Shown in pieces: positions 1 through 8,435 of a stretch of 64,000 bases of DNA (positions are counted from its first letter, which is position 1; every line of letters starts with the position of its first letter). The position numbers were made by a program, and so were the translations under genes. The notes beneath the pieces are model-generated. The model was not told where the DNA came from and made no database searches. It was given only the letters and a program-made list of their open reading frames with translations. The stretch is from a virus: IMG/VR virus record IMGVR_UViG_3300009173_000010, positions 1 to 64,000 of that record. The stretch is one strand, 5' to 3'.

Positions 1-1
1 C

Positions 2-478
2 TCTGCTGTTGAATCAATAATGGAGCGATTGCGTGAAGGACAAACAGTTCTTGGAGAAGCAGATCACCCAGAAGAACTGACAGTTAACTTGGACAGGGTT
101 AGTCACATCATTCAAGAAATGTGGATGGATGGACCTAATGGATATGGTAAACTTAAAATAGTTCCAACTCCAATGGGTAACATTGTAGCAACATTGCTTG
201 AAAGTGGTGCAAAATTAGGCGTATCCTCTAGAGGCAGCGGTAACGTAAACGAAGGCGGAGAAGTATCCGAATTTGAAATTGTTACTGTTGATATAGTAGC
301 TCAACCAAGTGCCCCGAAAGCATATCCAAAGACTGTTTATGAAAGTCTTCAGAATTATGAAAAGGGACAAAATTTACATAACCTAGCAGAAGCAATGGTG
401 CATGATAAAAAAGCTCAAAAATATTTACAAGATGGTATTGTAAAATTTCTTGAGGAATTAAGAAAAGGAAGTAATTAG
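2..478 (+). CDS. gp21: Prohead core protease gp21, 3' part (5' end outside window)
   Basis: The frame is open to the window edge, so the N-terminus is missing. What remains fits the T4 gp21 / S77 serine protease family. The segment LGEADHPE carries the likely catalytic His. GVSSRGSG about 65 residues later carries the likely catalytic Ser, in the order expected for the herpesvirus-protease-like fold. In T4 this protease sits in the prohead core, is activated during assembly, and cleaves scaffold, capsid and internal proteins after (L/I)xE sites. It is followed 9 nt later by the scaffold gene and then the capsid gene, the T4 order 21-22-23. Putative cleavage sites in gp23 and in the cargo-like proteins of this window are its expected substrates. 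Confidence 0.88.
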   Translation, partial: SAVESIMERLREGQTVLGEADHPEELTVNLDRVSHIIQEMWMDGPNGYGKLKIVPTPMGNIVATLLESGAKLGVSSRGSGNVNEGGEVSEFEIVTVDIVAQPSAPKAYPKTVYESLQNYEKGQNLHNLAEAMVHDKKAQKYLQDGIVKFLEELRKGSN

Positions 479-487
479 GAGAAACAC

Positions 488-1567
488 ATGGCCGAAGCAC
501 TCAAAGAATTACTAGAGAGCGATCTCCTAGACGAAAATACAAAAGCCAGTATTCAAGAAGCATGGGAAAGTAACATAGCAGAGGCGAAAGAAGCAATTGC
601 TTCAGAACTTCGCGAAGAGTTTGCCAATCGCTATGACAGTGACAAGGCACAACTTGTCGAGGCTATGGATAACATGCTTAATGATACTATTAAGGCCGAA
701 ATCGAAGAGTTCAATGAAGAACGCAAAGGTCTACTACAGGCCCGAGTTGATTATAAGAATGCAGTAAAAATTCATACTGAGGCTTTAAATCAATTTGTAA
801 TGGATTCACTTAAGGGTGAAATCAACGAACTCAGAGAAGATCGCAACCAACAATTTAGTAACTTTAACAAATTGGAAGGTTTTGTACTAAAGCAACTCGC
901 AGGCGAGATTGCCGAATTCAACGATGATAAGAAGTCACTCGCTGAAGCAAAAGTTAAATTAATTACGGAAGGTCGTTCAAAATTAAATGAGGCGAAAGCC
1001 AAATTTATTAAGCGTAGTGCAAAAACTGTGGAAGCAGTTATTGAAAAAGTACTACGTAGCGAAATGACGCAATTAAGAGAAGATATTAAGTCCGCACGTG
1101 AAAACAACTTCGGACGTAAGATTTTCGAATCATTTGCCGCAGAGTATATGACATCATATCTCGCAGAAGGTACAGAAATCCGAAAACTCAATTTAAATAT
1201 TGAGAAACAACAAAAATCAATCAATACGCTAACTGAAGCAAAAGAAAATGCAGAAATTGCCGGAAGGAAACTTCAGGGCAAAATCAACCGTGATAAAGTC
1301 ATGGGTGAACTGCTAGGCCCTCTAGCAAAAGCAAAGCGTGAGATTATGGAAGAATTACTTGAAAGTGTTCAGACAAAGAACCTTAAAGGTAGTTTCCAAA
1401 AATACTTACCAGCAGTTTTGAATGAAATCGCTGTTAAGGACGATACTTCAAAGAAGGCTACGCTCACCGAAAGAACTGGTGATAAAGTAGTAGCAAAATC
1501 AGAAGAAACCTCTAGAGATGGTACAGCGCAGGTTGTTCATCTTAAGAAATTAGCAGGAATCAATTAA
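488..1567 (+). CDS. gp22: Prohead scaffold core protein gp22
   Basis: This 359-residue protein is highly charged and almost entirely helical or coiled-coil, rich in Glu, Lys, Ala and Leu. It lies between the gp21 protease and the capsid gene, where T4 has its scaffold gene 22. The family forms the core on which the gp23 shell assembles and is degraded by gp21. An SD-like AGGAGAAA precedes the ATG. Several possible gp21 cut sites are visible, such as LLES near residue 9. The C-terminus ends VVHLKKLAGIN. That tail recurs at the end of the protein at 40049-42436 and of the disrupted small gene at 42448-42580. The function call rests mainly on position and composition. Confidence 0.82.
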   Translation: MAEALKELLESDLLDENTKASIQEAWESNIAEAKEAIASELREEFANRYDSDKAQLVEAMDNMLNDTIKAEIEEFNEERKGLLQARVDYKNAVKIHTEALNQFVMDSLKGEINELREDRNQQFSNFNKLEGFVLKQLAGEIAEFNDDKKSLAEAKVKLITEGRSKLNEAKAKFIKRSAKTVEAVIEKVLRSEMTQLREDIKSARENNFGRKIFESFAAEYMTSYLAEGTEIRKLNLNIEKQQKSINTLTEAKENAEIAGRKLQGKINRDKVMGELLGPLAKAKREIMEELLESVQTKNLKGSFQKYLPAVLNEIAVKDDTSKKATLTERTGDKVVAKSEETSRDGTAQVVHLKKLAGIN

Positions 1568-1577
1568 GGAGAGAACA

Positions 1578-2762
1578 ATGGCAGAAAACCTTATGGAAAA
1601 TGCAAACTGGGGTGCCACTAAAGAGGCTCTTCTAGAAGGACTAGAAGGCCAGCGTAAGCAGACAATGAATGTGATCTTAGAGAATACTAAGTCACATCTT
1701 ACAGAAGCGGCTACCGCTGGTGCTACTGCCTCAGGCAACGTAGCAACCTTGAATAAGGTCATTTTACCAGTAATTAGACGTGTAATGCCAACAGTAATCG
1801 CTAACGAGATTGTTGGTGTTCAGCCTATGACTGGTCCAGTTGGACAAATTCACACATTACGTGTACGTTACGCAGACACTTTTAATAGTGCCGGTGGCGT
1901 AGACACCGCGGCAGGCGAAGAGGCATTAAGCCCATTCAAGATTGCCGCAGGCTATTCAGGATCGGCCGCTGACGATAAGGCAGCAGGTACAGCCGCTCTT
2001 GAAGGTAACGCGGGTAACCGTTTATCAATTCAGATCGTAAAAGAAACAGTAGAAGCGAAGTCACGCAAAATGTCCGCACGTTGGACTTTTGAGGCAGCGC
2101 AGGATGCTCAAGCAATGCACGGCATTGATGTTGAAGCAGAAATTCTTGCCGCACTAGCACAAGAAATTACTACTGAAATCGATCAGGAAATTCTATCATC
2201 TTTGCGTTCACTTGCAGGCGCAGATGTAACTTACACACAGGGTAGTGTAACAGGTACACCAACATACGTAGGTGACCGTCACGCCGCTCTTGCAATTCTA
2301 ATGAACCAGCAGGCTAACCTAGTAGCGGCTCGCACAAGACGCGGCGCGGCTAACTGGGCAGTTGTTCCACCAAATGGACTAACAGTTCTACAAAGTGCAA
2401 CAACTTCGGCATTTGCTCGTACAACAGAAGGCACATTCGAAGCACCAACAAACGTCAAGTTTGTAGGTACATTGAATGGTACAATGCGTATCTATGTTGA
2501 TACATATTACACAGAAGACGGTTCGTCAGCAGACATTCTAATGGGCTATAAAGGCTCAACAGAGACAGACGCGGCGGCATTCTATTGCCCATACGTACCA
2601 CTAATGAGTAGTGGTGTCGTAATGGATCCAGCAACATTCGAGCCAGTCGTGTCATTTATGTCACGTTATGGTTACAAAGAGTTAACTAATACAGCGAACT
2701 CCTTTGGTAACGCAGGCGACTATGTATCTGGTATTGCACTAGCAGGTCTTGCATTCGTATAA
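1578..2762 (+). CDS. gp23: Major capsid protein gp23
   Basis: A 394-residue T4-type major capsid protein. The N-terminal stretch is a charged helix ending HLTEAATAG. Cleavage after E43 (LTE/A) would be the gp21 maturation site, matching the T4 pattern. After it comes the conserved NKVILPVIRRVMP region followed by PMTGPVGQIH. It is shorter than T4 gp23 (521 aa), as is common in marine relatives that lack the insertion domain. SD-like AAGGAGAG precedes the ATG by 8 nt. Codons are richer in GC-ending choices than in neighbouring genes, consistent with very high late expression. A strong hairpin terminator follows directly. Confidence 0.95.
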   Translation: MAENLMENANWGATKEALLEGLEGQRKQTMNVILENTKSHLTEAATAGATASGNVATLNKVILPVIRRVMPTVIANEIVGVQPMTGPVGQIHTLRVRYADTFNSAGGVDTAAGEEALSPFKIAAGYSGSAADDKAAGTAALEGNAGNRLSIQIVKETVEAKSRKMSARWTFEAAQDAQAMHGIDVEAEILAALAQEITTEIDQEILSSLRSLAGADVTYTQGSVTGTPTYVGDRHAALAILMNQQANLVAARTRRGAANWAVVPPNGLTVLQSATTSAFARTTEGTFEAPTNVKFVGTLNGTMRIYVDTYYTEDGSSADILMGYKGSTETDAAAFYCPYVPLMSSGVVMDPATFEPVVSFMSRYGYKELTNTANSFGNAGDYVSGIALAGLAFV

Positions 2763-2786
2763 AACATTACGCATGTTTATAGTTTA

Positions 2787-2814
2787 GAAGCCCGGGTTTA
2801 CCCGGGCTTCTTTT
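2787..2814 (+). terminator. Rho-independent terminator after gp23
   Basis: A perfect 10-bp stem GAAGCCCGGG/CCCGGGCTTC with a 4-nt loop (TTTA) is followed by TTTT. It closes the head operon 24 nt after the gp23 stop codon. Confidence 0.9.
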
Positions 2815-2837
2815 ATGAGCGTTCACCTTCCTTAATA

Positions 2838-2845
2838 GATAAATA
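2838..2845 (+). promoter_or_regulatory. T4-type late promoter box (GATAAATA)
   Basis: One mismatch to the T4 late consensus TATAAATA. It lies 30 nt before the fibre gene ATG at 2876 and just after the gp23 terminator. Confidence 0.75.
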
Positions 2846-2875
2846 TAATTAAAGCATCGCATTAAGGTGAAATAA

Positions 2876-5161
2876 ATGGCACAAAGTTCAATTAGAAATT
2901 TAAATATTGATGGAAATTTAGTTATTTCCGGTAGTACCACACAGTTAGATGTGAATACAATTGTTGTTGATGATAATAATATTACTATTAATGATATTAC
3001 AACACCAACTGATGCAACTGCTAATCAGGGTGGATTAACATTAAAAGGTACAACCGATAAAACAATTAACTGGGTTGATGCAAATGATGCATGGACATTA
3101 AGTGAGCATTTAGATATAGCAGATACTAAAGGATATCGAATTAATAATGTTTCAGTATTAACTGCAACTACACTTGGTAGTTCTGTTATTAATAGTAGTT
3201 TAACAAGCATTGGAACATTAACTGAATTAACTGTTGATAACATTAAAATTGATGGTTCTAATATTGGACTACTAACTGATTTAGATTTAATTACTCTAAC
3301 AAACAATACTGTTACAGTATTAGGTGCCGTTCATGCTACAACATTGCATGGCGATGGCAATGCAGTTACAAATTTAAATACATCATCATTTTCGGCACCA
3401 GGAAGTAATGGCGATATAATTATAAATTCATCTGGTGGATTGGGTGCAATATCTACAGTTCCTTTGGCCCAAGGTGGTACAGGTGGCACAGATGCTGATA
3501 CAGCAAAAACTAATTTAGGTTTAGGTACTGGTAGTTCACCAACCTTTGGTAGTACAAACGGCGGCCATGGCGCCGTTCACATTGAAGCACATCCAGATGG
3601 CTCAACACTTAAAACGGCTGGCCTTTTGCAACGAAGTCTTCCACCGGCTGCCGGCTCTGGCCATAGATTTTTTACTGGTATAGGCGACGCAAATGGTAGT
3701 TATTTAATTTCACATAAAGTTACAAGCGATGCTGGTGTCGATTCCGGAACTGCAAAAGTTTATTTTTGGACAACAGATATTGGAAATAAAGTATACCTTG
3801 GTGGTACTTATCCTTCCGCAACAACAACGAATGCTTATATTAATGGTTTAGCATATCCAACAGCAGATGGTTCTAATGGTCAAGTTATGACTACAAATGG
3901 CGCAGGCACATTAAGTTTTACAAGTGTTTCTGGAATAGGCGCATTGTTGGCGTCAAACAATTTAAGTGATTTAGCAAGTGCCGCAACATCAAGAACTAAC
4001 TTAGGATTAGGTACATCAGCAACACAAAATTCGGGTGTGTTTGCACAAGTTGCTAATAATTTAAGTGATGTTACAGCCGCAACAACAAGAACTAATTTAG
4101 GTATTACAGCAACAGGCGCAGATACTGCTTATGCATTTAGAGCAAATAATTTAAGTGATGTTACAGCCGCAACAGCAAGAACTAACTTAGGCGTAACAGC
4201 AACAGGTGCTGATACCGCTTATAGTTTTAGAGCAAATAATCTAAGTGATTTAGCAAATGCCGCAACAGCAAGAACTAACTTAGGCGTAACAGCAACAGGT
4301 GCTGATACTGCATATAATTTTCGAGCAAACAATTTAAGTGATTTAGCAAATGCCGCAACAGCAAGAACTAACTTAGGGTTAGGTACAATTGCTACACAAG
4401 CCGCTAATGCTGTTGACATTGACGGTGGTGCAATTGATGGCGCAACAATTGGCGCTAACTCAGCACAACCTGCAACAGTTACAACATTTACTTCAACTGG
4501 TATCGATGATAATGCTTCTTCAACTGCAATGACAATTGCTTCTAATCAAGATACAACGTTCGCGCAAGGCATTAAAGTTGGTAATATAGCAGGTGCCGCA
4601 GGCGCAGGTAACATACGTTGGTCAGGCACAGACTTCCAAGGACATGATGGTAGTAATTGGCAATCATTAACAAGTGCCGCAACTGCTTCGGTAAGTGGTA
4701 ACATTGCAACATTTACAACAACACAAGCAATAACAGGTACATCATATGCTGATGTTCCTGGGTATACAACAGCAATTACAGTAACAAATTCAAATATTAT
4801 TAATGTACAAGTTAACGTTGATTTACTCGCGCCCGCCACTTCCTTCCTGTCTTATCTTAAATTGGTAAGAGTTATAGGTGGTACACCTACAGATTTATAT
4901 GAAGATGAAAGCGGCTCGTCGTCTAATGAAAATCCCAATCATTTTAATATTTCATATGCAGATGCCCATGGCCAAGCAAACGGTACTGTTATTACATATA
5001 AACTAATGGCAAAAGTATCGGGTAATACATTAACTGTTAATCCGTATGCAAACAATGCACAAATTTTCGTTTATGAAATTACAACAAGTCCAACCGCAGT
5101 TACATCAGTATGGGGCCAGACTGGCGACGTTACTTCAGCCGACTGGGGCTCGGTAGCATAA
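2876..5161 (+). CDS. Tail-fibre-like virion structural protein with tandem repeats
   Basis: A 761-residue protein of low hydrophobicity, rich in Thr, Asn, Ala and Gly. Residues of roughly 360-510 hold about five tandem units of about 28 residues built on ANNLSDLANAATARTNLG, the type of repeat found in phage fibre shafts. A triple beta-helix shaft is the usual structure. The C-terminal part (about residue 570 on) has no repeat and may be the tip domain. The ATG is preceded by AAGGTGAAATAA. Upstream are a terminator and a late box, so the gene is its own late transcription unit. The exact role (long fibre, short fibre or whisker) cannot be told from sequence. Confidence 0.75.
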   Translation: MAQSSIRNLNIDGNLVISGSTTQLDVNTIVVDDNNITINDITTPTDATANQGGLTLKGTTDKTINWVDANDAWTLSEHLDIADTKGYRINNVSVLTATTLGSSVINSSLTSIGTLTELTVDNIKIDGSNIGLLTDLDLITLTNNTVTVLGAVHATTLHGDGNAVTNLNTSSFSAPGSNGDIIINSSGGLGAISTVPLAQGGTGGTDADTAKTNLGLGTGSSPTFGSTNGGHGAVHIEAHPDGSTLKTAGLLQRSLPPAAGSGHRFFTGIGDANGSYLISHKVTSDAGVDSGTAKVYFWTTDIGNKVYLGGTYPSATTTNAYINGLAYPTADGSNGQVMTTNGAGTLSFTSVSGIGALLASNNLSDLASAATSRTNLGLGTSATQNSGVFAQVANNLSDVTAATTRTNLGITATGADTAYAFRANNLSDVTAATARTNLGVTATGADTAYSFRANNLSDLANAATARTNLGVTATGADTAYNFRANNLSDLANAATARTNLGLGTIATQAANAVDIDGGAIDGATIGANSAQPATVTTFTSTGIDDNASSTAMTIASNQDTTFAQGIKVGNIAGAAGAGNIRWSGTDFQGHDGSNWQSLTSAATASVSGNIATFTTTQAITGTSYADVPGYTTAITVTNSNIINVQVNVDLLAPATSFLSYLKLVRVIGGTPTDLYEDESGSSSNENPNHFNISYADAHGQANGTVITYKLMAKVSGNTLTVNPYANNAQIFVYEITTSPTAVTSVWGQTGDVTSADWGSVA
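3955..4391 (+). repeat. In-frame tandem repeats in fibre gene
   Basis: About five imperfect copies of an 84-nt unit (start of unit near AATAATTTAAGTGAT) encode ANNLSD..AATARTNLG. Copies differ by synonymous and conservative changes, which points to protein-level selection and not to a CRISPR or a DNA-binding array. Confidence 0.85.
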
Positions 5162-5193
5162 CATACTATTAAACTTCATTCTCCCTAATAATC

Positions 5194-5201
5194 AATAAAT
5201 A
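5194..5201 (+). promoter_or_regulatory. Late promoter box (AATAAATA)
   Basis: Late-type box 104 nt upstream of the ATG at 5306. The resulting leader contains a GGGTG/CACCC hairpin at 5226-5239. Confidence 0.65.
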
Positions 5202-5305
5202 CATGCAGTTGTTAATTGTTCAAGAGGGTGTAGGCACCCAATTGTTTTAAAATATCAGAAATATTTTATAAAATATTTACGACTATATATACGGGAGAAT
5301 AATAA

Positions 5306-6739
5306 ATGCCAAATTATGCAGTACAACGTCGACGTGGTACTACTGCCCAACATAGCTCATTTACAGGCCTAGAAGGTGAATTGTCAGTTGATACAACGAA
5401 GGACATTGTTGTTGTTCATGATGGTTCAACAGCAGGCGGCCGAGCAATGCTACGTGAAGACGTAGACAATCTAGCAAATGACGCTATCTCAGGTGATAAA
5501 GTTCATGGTGGTACTATTAGTGGTAGCGTAATCTTAGATGATGGCGCTAACGCAACAACACAATCAGCAGGTAATGCTACAACTTTACTTGCTACAACAG
5601 CATTTGTAACAACAGCAGTTGCAGGTGAAAACACACTAGCGGAGATGGGCGATGTTGCTCTTTCAACTCCAGCAGATGCCGCATTACTATTATACGACAC
5701 AGGCTCTTCAACTTGGAGAGATGCGGCTATGTCAGGCGATGCAACAATCAGCGACACTGGTGCAATTACAGTTTCTGGTTCTGCTACAGCAGATGCATGG
5801 TCAACAGCAAGAACATTGTCCTTTACAGGCGATGTAACTGGCTCAGGTTCAGTAGATGGCTCAGGCAACGTAGCAACCGCTTTAACAATCGCAGCAGATT
5901 CAGTTGCACTAGGTACCGATACTACTGGTAACTATGTGTTGTCAGTTGCAGACTCAGGCGGCGGCAATATTACAGTTACTAATGGTGTAGCAGAGGGTGG
6001 TGCAGTAACACTTAATACCGCACAAGATATCGCTACAGGTGATTCACCAACATTTGTTGGTTTAACACTTACTGGCGACTTAACTGTTGGTGGTACAACA
6101 ACTACAGTTAACTCAACTGTTGTTTCAATTGCAGACGCAATGATTCAGTTAGCATCAGGTAACTCATCCGCGACAGCCGCTTACATTGGTATGCAGGCAG
6201 AGCGCGGTAGCGGCTCGTTCGGAGATCCAGATGCATACTTTGTTTGGGAAGAATCATCAGATCGTTGGAGAGCAACAACTTCACCAGATGGTACAAATCA
6301 CACAGATGCAAATATGCAATGTGGTACACTAAATGGTACAGCAACAGCCGCTCTATATTCTGACTTAGCAGAACGCTATTCATCAGATGCAGTATACGAA
6401 GCCGGCACAGTTGTTAGTTTTGGTGGCGCAAACGAAGTTACACAAAGTACAGAAATGTATGATACTCGTGTAGCAGGCGTTGTTTCTACTAATCCAGCAC
6501 ATTTAATGAATGCCGAAGCAGGCACAAACGAAACTCATCCAGCAATCGCACTAAGCGGTCGCGTTCCAGTAAAAGTTATGGGTACAGTACGCAAGGGCGA
6601 CCTAATGGTAACATCAGCACAAACTGGTGTAGCAATGGCCGCAGACGAGCGTGTAACAGGAGCAATCATTGGTAAGGCTATTGAAGCACATACTGGTGAA
6701 GGTATTGGTGTTATTGAAGTTCTAATTGCAATGATGTAA
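5306..6739 (+). CDS. Virion structural / fibre protein with RRGTT-type head domain and C-terminal SDLAERY domain
   Basis: A 477-residue structural protein. The N-terminus (VQRRRGTTAQHSSF, then GELSVDTTKDIVVVHDG) is the short beta domain that begins many phage fibre proteins. The middle is Thr/Ala/Gly/Asp-rich fibre-like sequence. From about residue 350, YSDLAERYSSDAVYEAGTVV begins a domain that I recognise from structural proteins of marine T4-like phages. GGGAGAATAATAA precedes the ATG. It is probably part of the adsorption apparatus. Related C-terminal domains often cap or chaperone fibre trimers, but no catalytic residues could be assigned here. Confidence 0.75.
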   Translation: MPNYAVQRRRGTTAQHSSFTGLEGELSVDTTKDIVVVHDGSTAGGRAMLREDVDNLANDAISGDKVHGGTISGSVILDDGANATTQSAGNATTLLATTAFVTTAVAGENTLAEMGDVALSTPADAALLLYDTGSSTWRDAAMSGDATISDTGAITVSGSATADAWSTARTLSFTGDVTGSGSVDGSGNVATALTIAADSVALGTDTTGNYVLSVADSGGGNITVTNGVAEGGAVTLNTAQDIATGDSPTFVGLTLTGDLTVGGTTTTVNSTVVSIADAMIQLASGNSSATAAYIGMQAERGSGSFGDPDAYFVWEESSDRWRATTSPDGTNHTDANMQCGTLNGTATAALYSDLAERYSSDAVYEAGTVVSFGGANEVTQSTEMYDTRVAGVVSTNPAHLMNAEAGTNETHPAIALSGRVPVKVMGTVRKGDLMVTSAQTGVAMAADERVTGAIIGKAIEAHTGEGIGVIEVLIAMM

Positions 6740-6764
6740 TTTATACTTTTAACATATAGATTAT

Positions 6765-6790
6765 AAAGAGGGCTAATTAGCCCTCTTTAT
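6765..6790. terminator. Bidirectional terminator between convergent genes
   Basis: Stem AAAGAGGGCT/AGCCCTCTTT with a short AATT loop and A/T tracts on both sides. It lies between the plus-strand fibre gene ending at 6739 and the minus-strand gene ending at 6777, whose stop codon is inside the hairpin. Confidence 0.85.
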
Positions 6791-7460
6791 TTTTGAGTTT
6801 AATAATAGTTAAAGGTTCATTCGGATCATATTCGTACATTGTATTAAATGCTTTAATCCAAAGATCAAATTCTTTTTGTTGTTCAAGTGCTTCATGGTAT
6901 ATAACAGGAAGCATATACATATTAGTATTCTTCCATCGTATAGCATGATGTTTAATTAATTGTTTTAAATTTTCATTGTCAAATTTAATTGATTCAATTA
7001 CCTCGTCAAGCCATTTATGATTTTTAAATAAACTTAAAAACCAGATGTGTGTTTTATTGTTCTCATCATATTCAAGTTGTGTTACTTGTAAGTCATAATA
7101 TAATGCTCTTACAGGATGAATCTCTGGACGATATTTTATTAAAACTGTTGGAAATTTAAAATCTGCTTTTTTTGATTTATATGTGTCTTGTAATACAAGG
7201 TAATCATTTGCAAAATCATTTTTATTTTTATGATATTTGTCTACTTTAAAGTTAATAATCTGCCTTTTAATTTCCTGCAGAAGTTTTCGAGTTTTTTTAT
7301 CCGTAAACTCTTTTTTCCAATAATCTATAGCAAGGTACGCTGAACTGAATTTATTCTTATACTTTCCTTCTGAAAAGTATTTTGGGATAGTTCCAGTTAT
7401 GTCGAATGCCTTTATTTGCCTATGTAATTCTGCCTTTATTAGATTAATTATAGTTGCCAT
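6777..7460 (-). CDS. Hypothetical protein, minus strand
   Basis: I do not recognise this 227-residue basic protein. It is rich in Lys, Tyr and Phe with alternating helical segments and no membrane span. Residues near 100-190 contain WFLSLFKNHKWLDEV and HEALEQQKEFDLWI. An SD-like AAGGAGCC lies 9 nt before the ATG, and a late-type box is at 7497-7504 on the same strand. It is an isolated inverted gene between a fibre gene and a 2OG oxygenase, a position often taken by moron-like accessory genes. Confidence 0.7.
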   Translation of the reverse strand: MATIINLIKAELHRQIKAFDITGTIPKYFSEGKYKNKFSSAYLAIDYWKKEFTDKKTRKLLQEIKRQIINFKVDKYHKNKNDFANDYLVLQDTYKSKKADFKFPTVLIKYRPEIHPVRALYYDLQVTQLEYDENNKTHIWFLSLFKNHKWLDEVIESIKFDNENLKQLIKHHAIRWKNTNMYMLPVIYHEALEQQKEFDLWIKAFNTMYEYDPNEPLTIIKLKNKEG

Positions 7461-7490
7461 TCATGGCTCCTTATACAATTTACAATTTAC

Positions 7491-7498
7491 TATAAATA
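7491..7498 (+). promoter_or_regulatory. Late promoter box (TATAAATA), overlapping an opposite-strand box
   Basis: Exact T4 late consensus on the plus strand, 124 nt before the ATG at 7623. It shares bases with the minus-strand box at 7497-7504. Confidence 0.65.
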
Positions 7499-7504
7499 TT
7501 TACA
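7497..7504 (-). promoter_or_regulatory. Late promoter box (TGTAAATA), minus strand
   Basis: Reads TGTAAATA on the minus strand, 36 nt before the minus-strand ATG at 7460. Confidence 0.55.
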
Positions 7505-7571
7505 ATTAATTGCTTGTTCGATAAAACTGGCTTTTAGTATTATAAGATCTTATAATTTAAAAAAGAATTCG

Positions 7572-7579
7572 TGTAAATA
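7572..7579 (+). promoter_or_regulatory. Late promoter box (TGTAAATA)
   Basis: Second late-like box, 43 nt before the 2OG-oxygenase ATG. Its spacing is more typical than that of the box at 7491. Confidence 0.55.
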
Positions 7580-7622
7580 CTACTGTTACACATTTGTAAG
7601 AATTGTAAATTGTGAGGGAAAA

Positions 7623-8204
7623 ATGGAAATCCAAAAACATCAGTTGTTCGCAACTGAAATCTATACCACTAACTTTGAAACATCAGATGATGTTAACAAA
7701 GTTATATTAGAACAGTTTGATGCAAGCAAAGAATATCATACTGTTTCACATCATAACACCATGAGGTATGAGAATACCTATGTTTCTGTACAACACGTTC
7801 CTGCTGTCCAAGCAATCTTAACATCTGCTGTAGCAGTAACAAGTGTTTTTACAAAACAACAATTTCAAATCAATGAAAATAATTGGTGGTTTAATATTAT
7901 GAAAGGTGGTGATGTTACTGATCCACATGGACATAGTCCTGGTCCTGTTTGGTCTGGCGTTTATTATGTCAAAGTACCCGCAGGGAGTGGAAAGTTATAT
8001 TTCACTTATAATCGTATGCATATTAAAGAACCAAATTTCTACAAGTATATTGGACATAATTTCCAAGATGTTGAAATTATTCCAGTCGAAGGTATGATGG
8101 TTATTTTTCCAAGTTGGTTAGATCATAGAGTTGGAATGCAACAAAATAATGAAGATCGCATTTCAATATCGTTTAATATGAGATACCCACATGGAATATT
8201 ATAA
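7623..8204 (+). CDS. 2OG-Fe(II) oxygenase family protein
   Basis: A 193-residue protein matching the short phage/cyanobacterial 2-oxoglutarate and Fe(II)-dependent oxygenase family. The core reads DPHGHSPGPVWSGVYYV, then PVEGMMVIFPSWLDHRV and EDRISISFN. Likely iron ligands are H102 and H168, with R179 as the 2-oxoglutarate anchor. The second metal ligand near residues 100-104 (D100 or H104) is uncertain. Such enzymes hydroxylate protein side chains or nucleobases. The substrate here is unknown. Its place between two fibre genes makes modification of a virion protein one possibility. GAGGGAAAA precedes the ATG. Confidence 0.85.
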   Translation: MEIQKHQLFATEIYTTNFETSDDVNKVILEQFDASKEYHTVSHHNTMRYENTYVSVQHVPAVQAILTSAVAVTSVFTKQQFQINENNWWFNIMKGGDVTDPHGHSPGPVWSGVYYVKVPAGSGKLYFTYNRMHIKEPNFYKYIGHNFQDVEIIPVEGMMVIFPSWLDHRVGMQQNNEDRISISFNMRYPHGIL

Positions 8205-8229
8205 TATCATACAATGCAAGTAATACTTC

Positions 8230-8237
8230 GATAAATA
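8230..8237 (+). promoter_or_regulatory. Late promoter box (GATAAATA)
   Basis: Late box about 200 nt before the giant fibre gene. The predicted start near 8243 gives a long, hairpin-rich leader. Confidence 0.65.
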
Positions 8238-8242
8238 CTTGT

Positions 8243-8435
8243 AACAAGTGCTCTAATTAGTACTTGTGTCTCGTTCCGTAACAGGAACTCCATGCGTTTA
8301 TCTGCCCCCGCCTGAGACCGGGGAGGTTTAGAGAGGCATCTCTTAACTAAGCCTAGGATAAGTCAACATATGCAGTTGGCCTAGTCTAGAGTGATAAACA
8401 AGCCTATTTATAGACTTAATGGAGGTAATCATAAA
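8243..8435 (+). other. Hairpin-rich 5' leader of the giant fibre gene
   Basis: No coding frame is supported here. Reading downstream from the late box, successive stems are ACAAGT/ACTTGT (8244-8267), GTTCC/GGAAC (8273-8288), CCCCG/CGGGG (8306-8323), AGAGA/TCTCT (8330-8343), and a two-part CTAGG-CAAC/GTTG-CCTAG stem (8353-8384). The SD sequence GGAGG lies after them. It could be a stability or translational control element, or carry a processed small RNA. Confidence 0.5.

Noticed and set aside
3955-4391. Possible CRISPR-like direct repeats
   Set aside because: Repeats are in frame, differ by synonymous changes, and encode a fibre repeat with no spacer structure.
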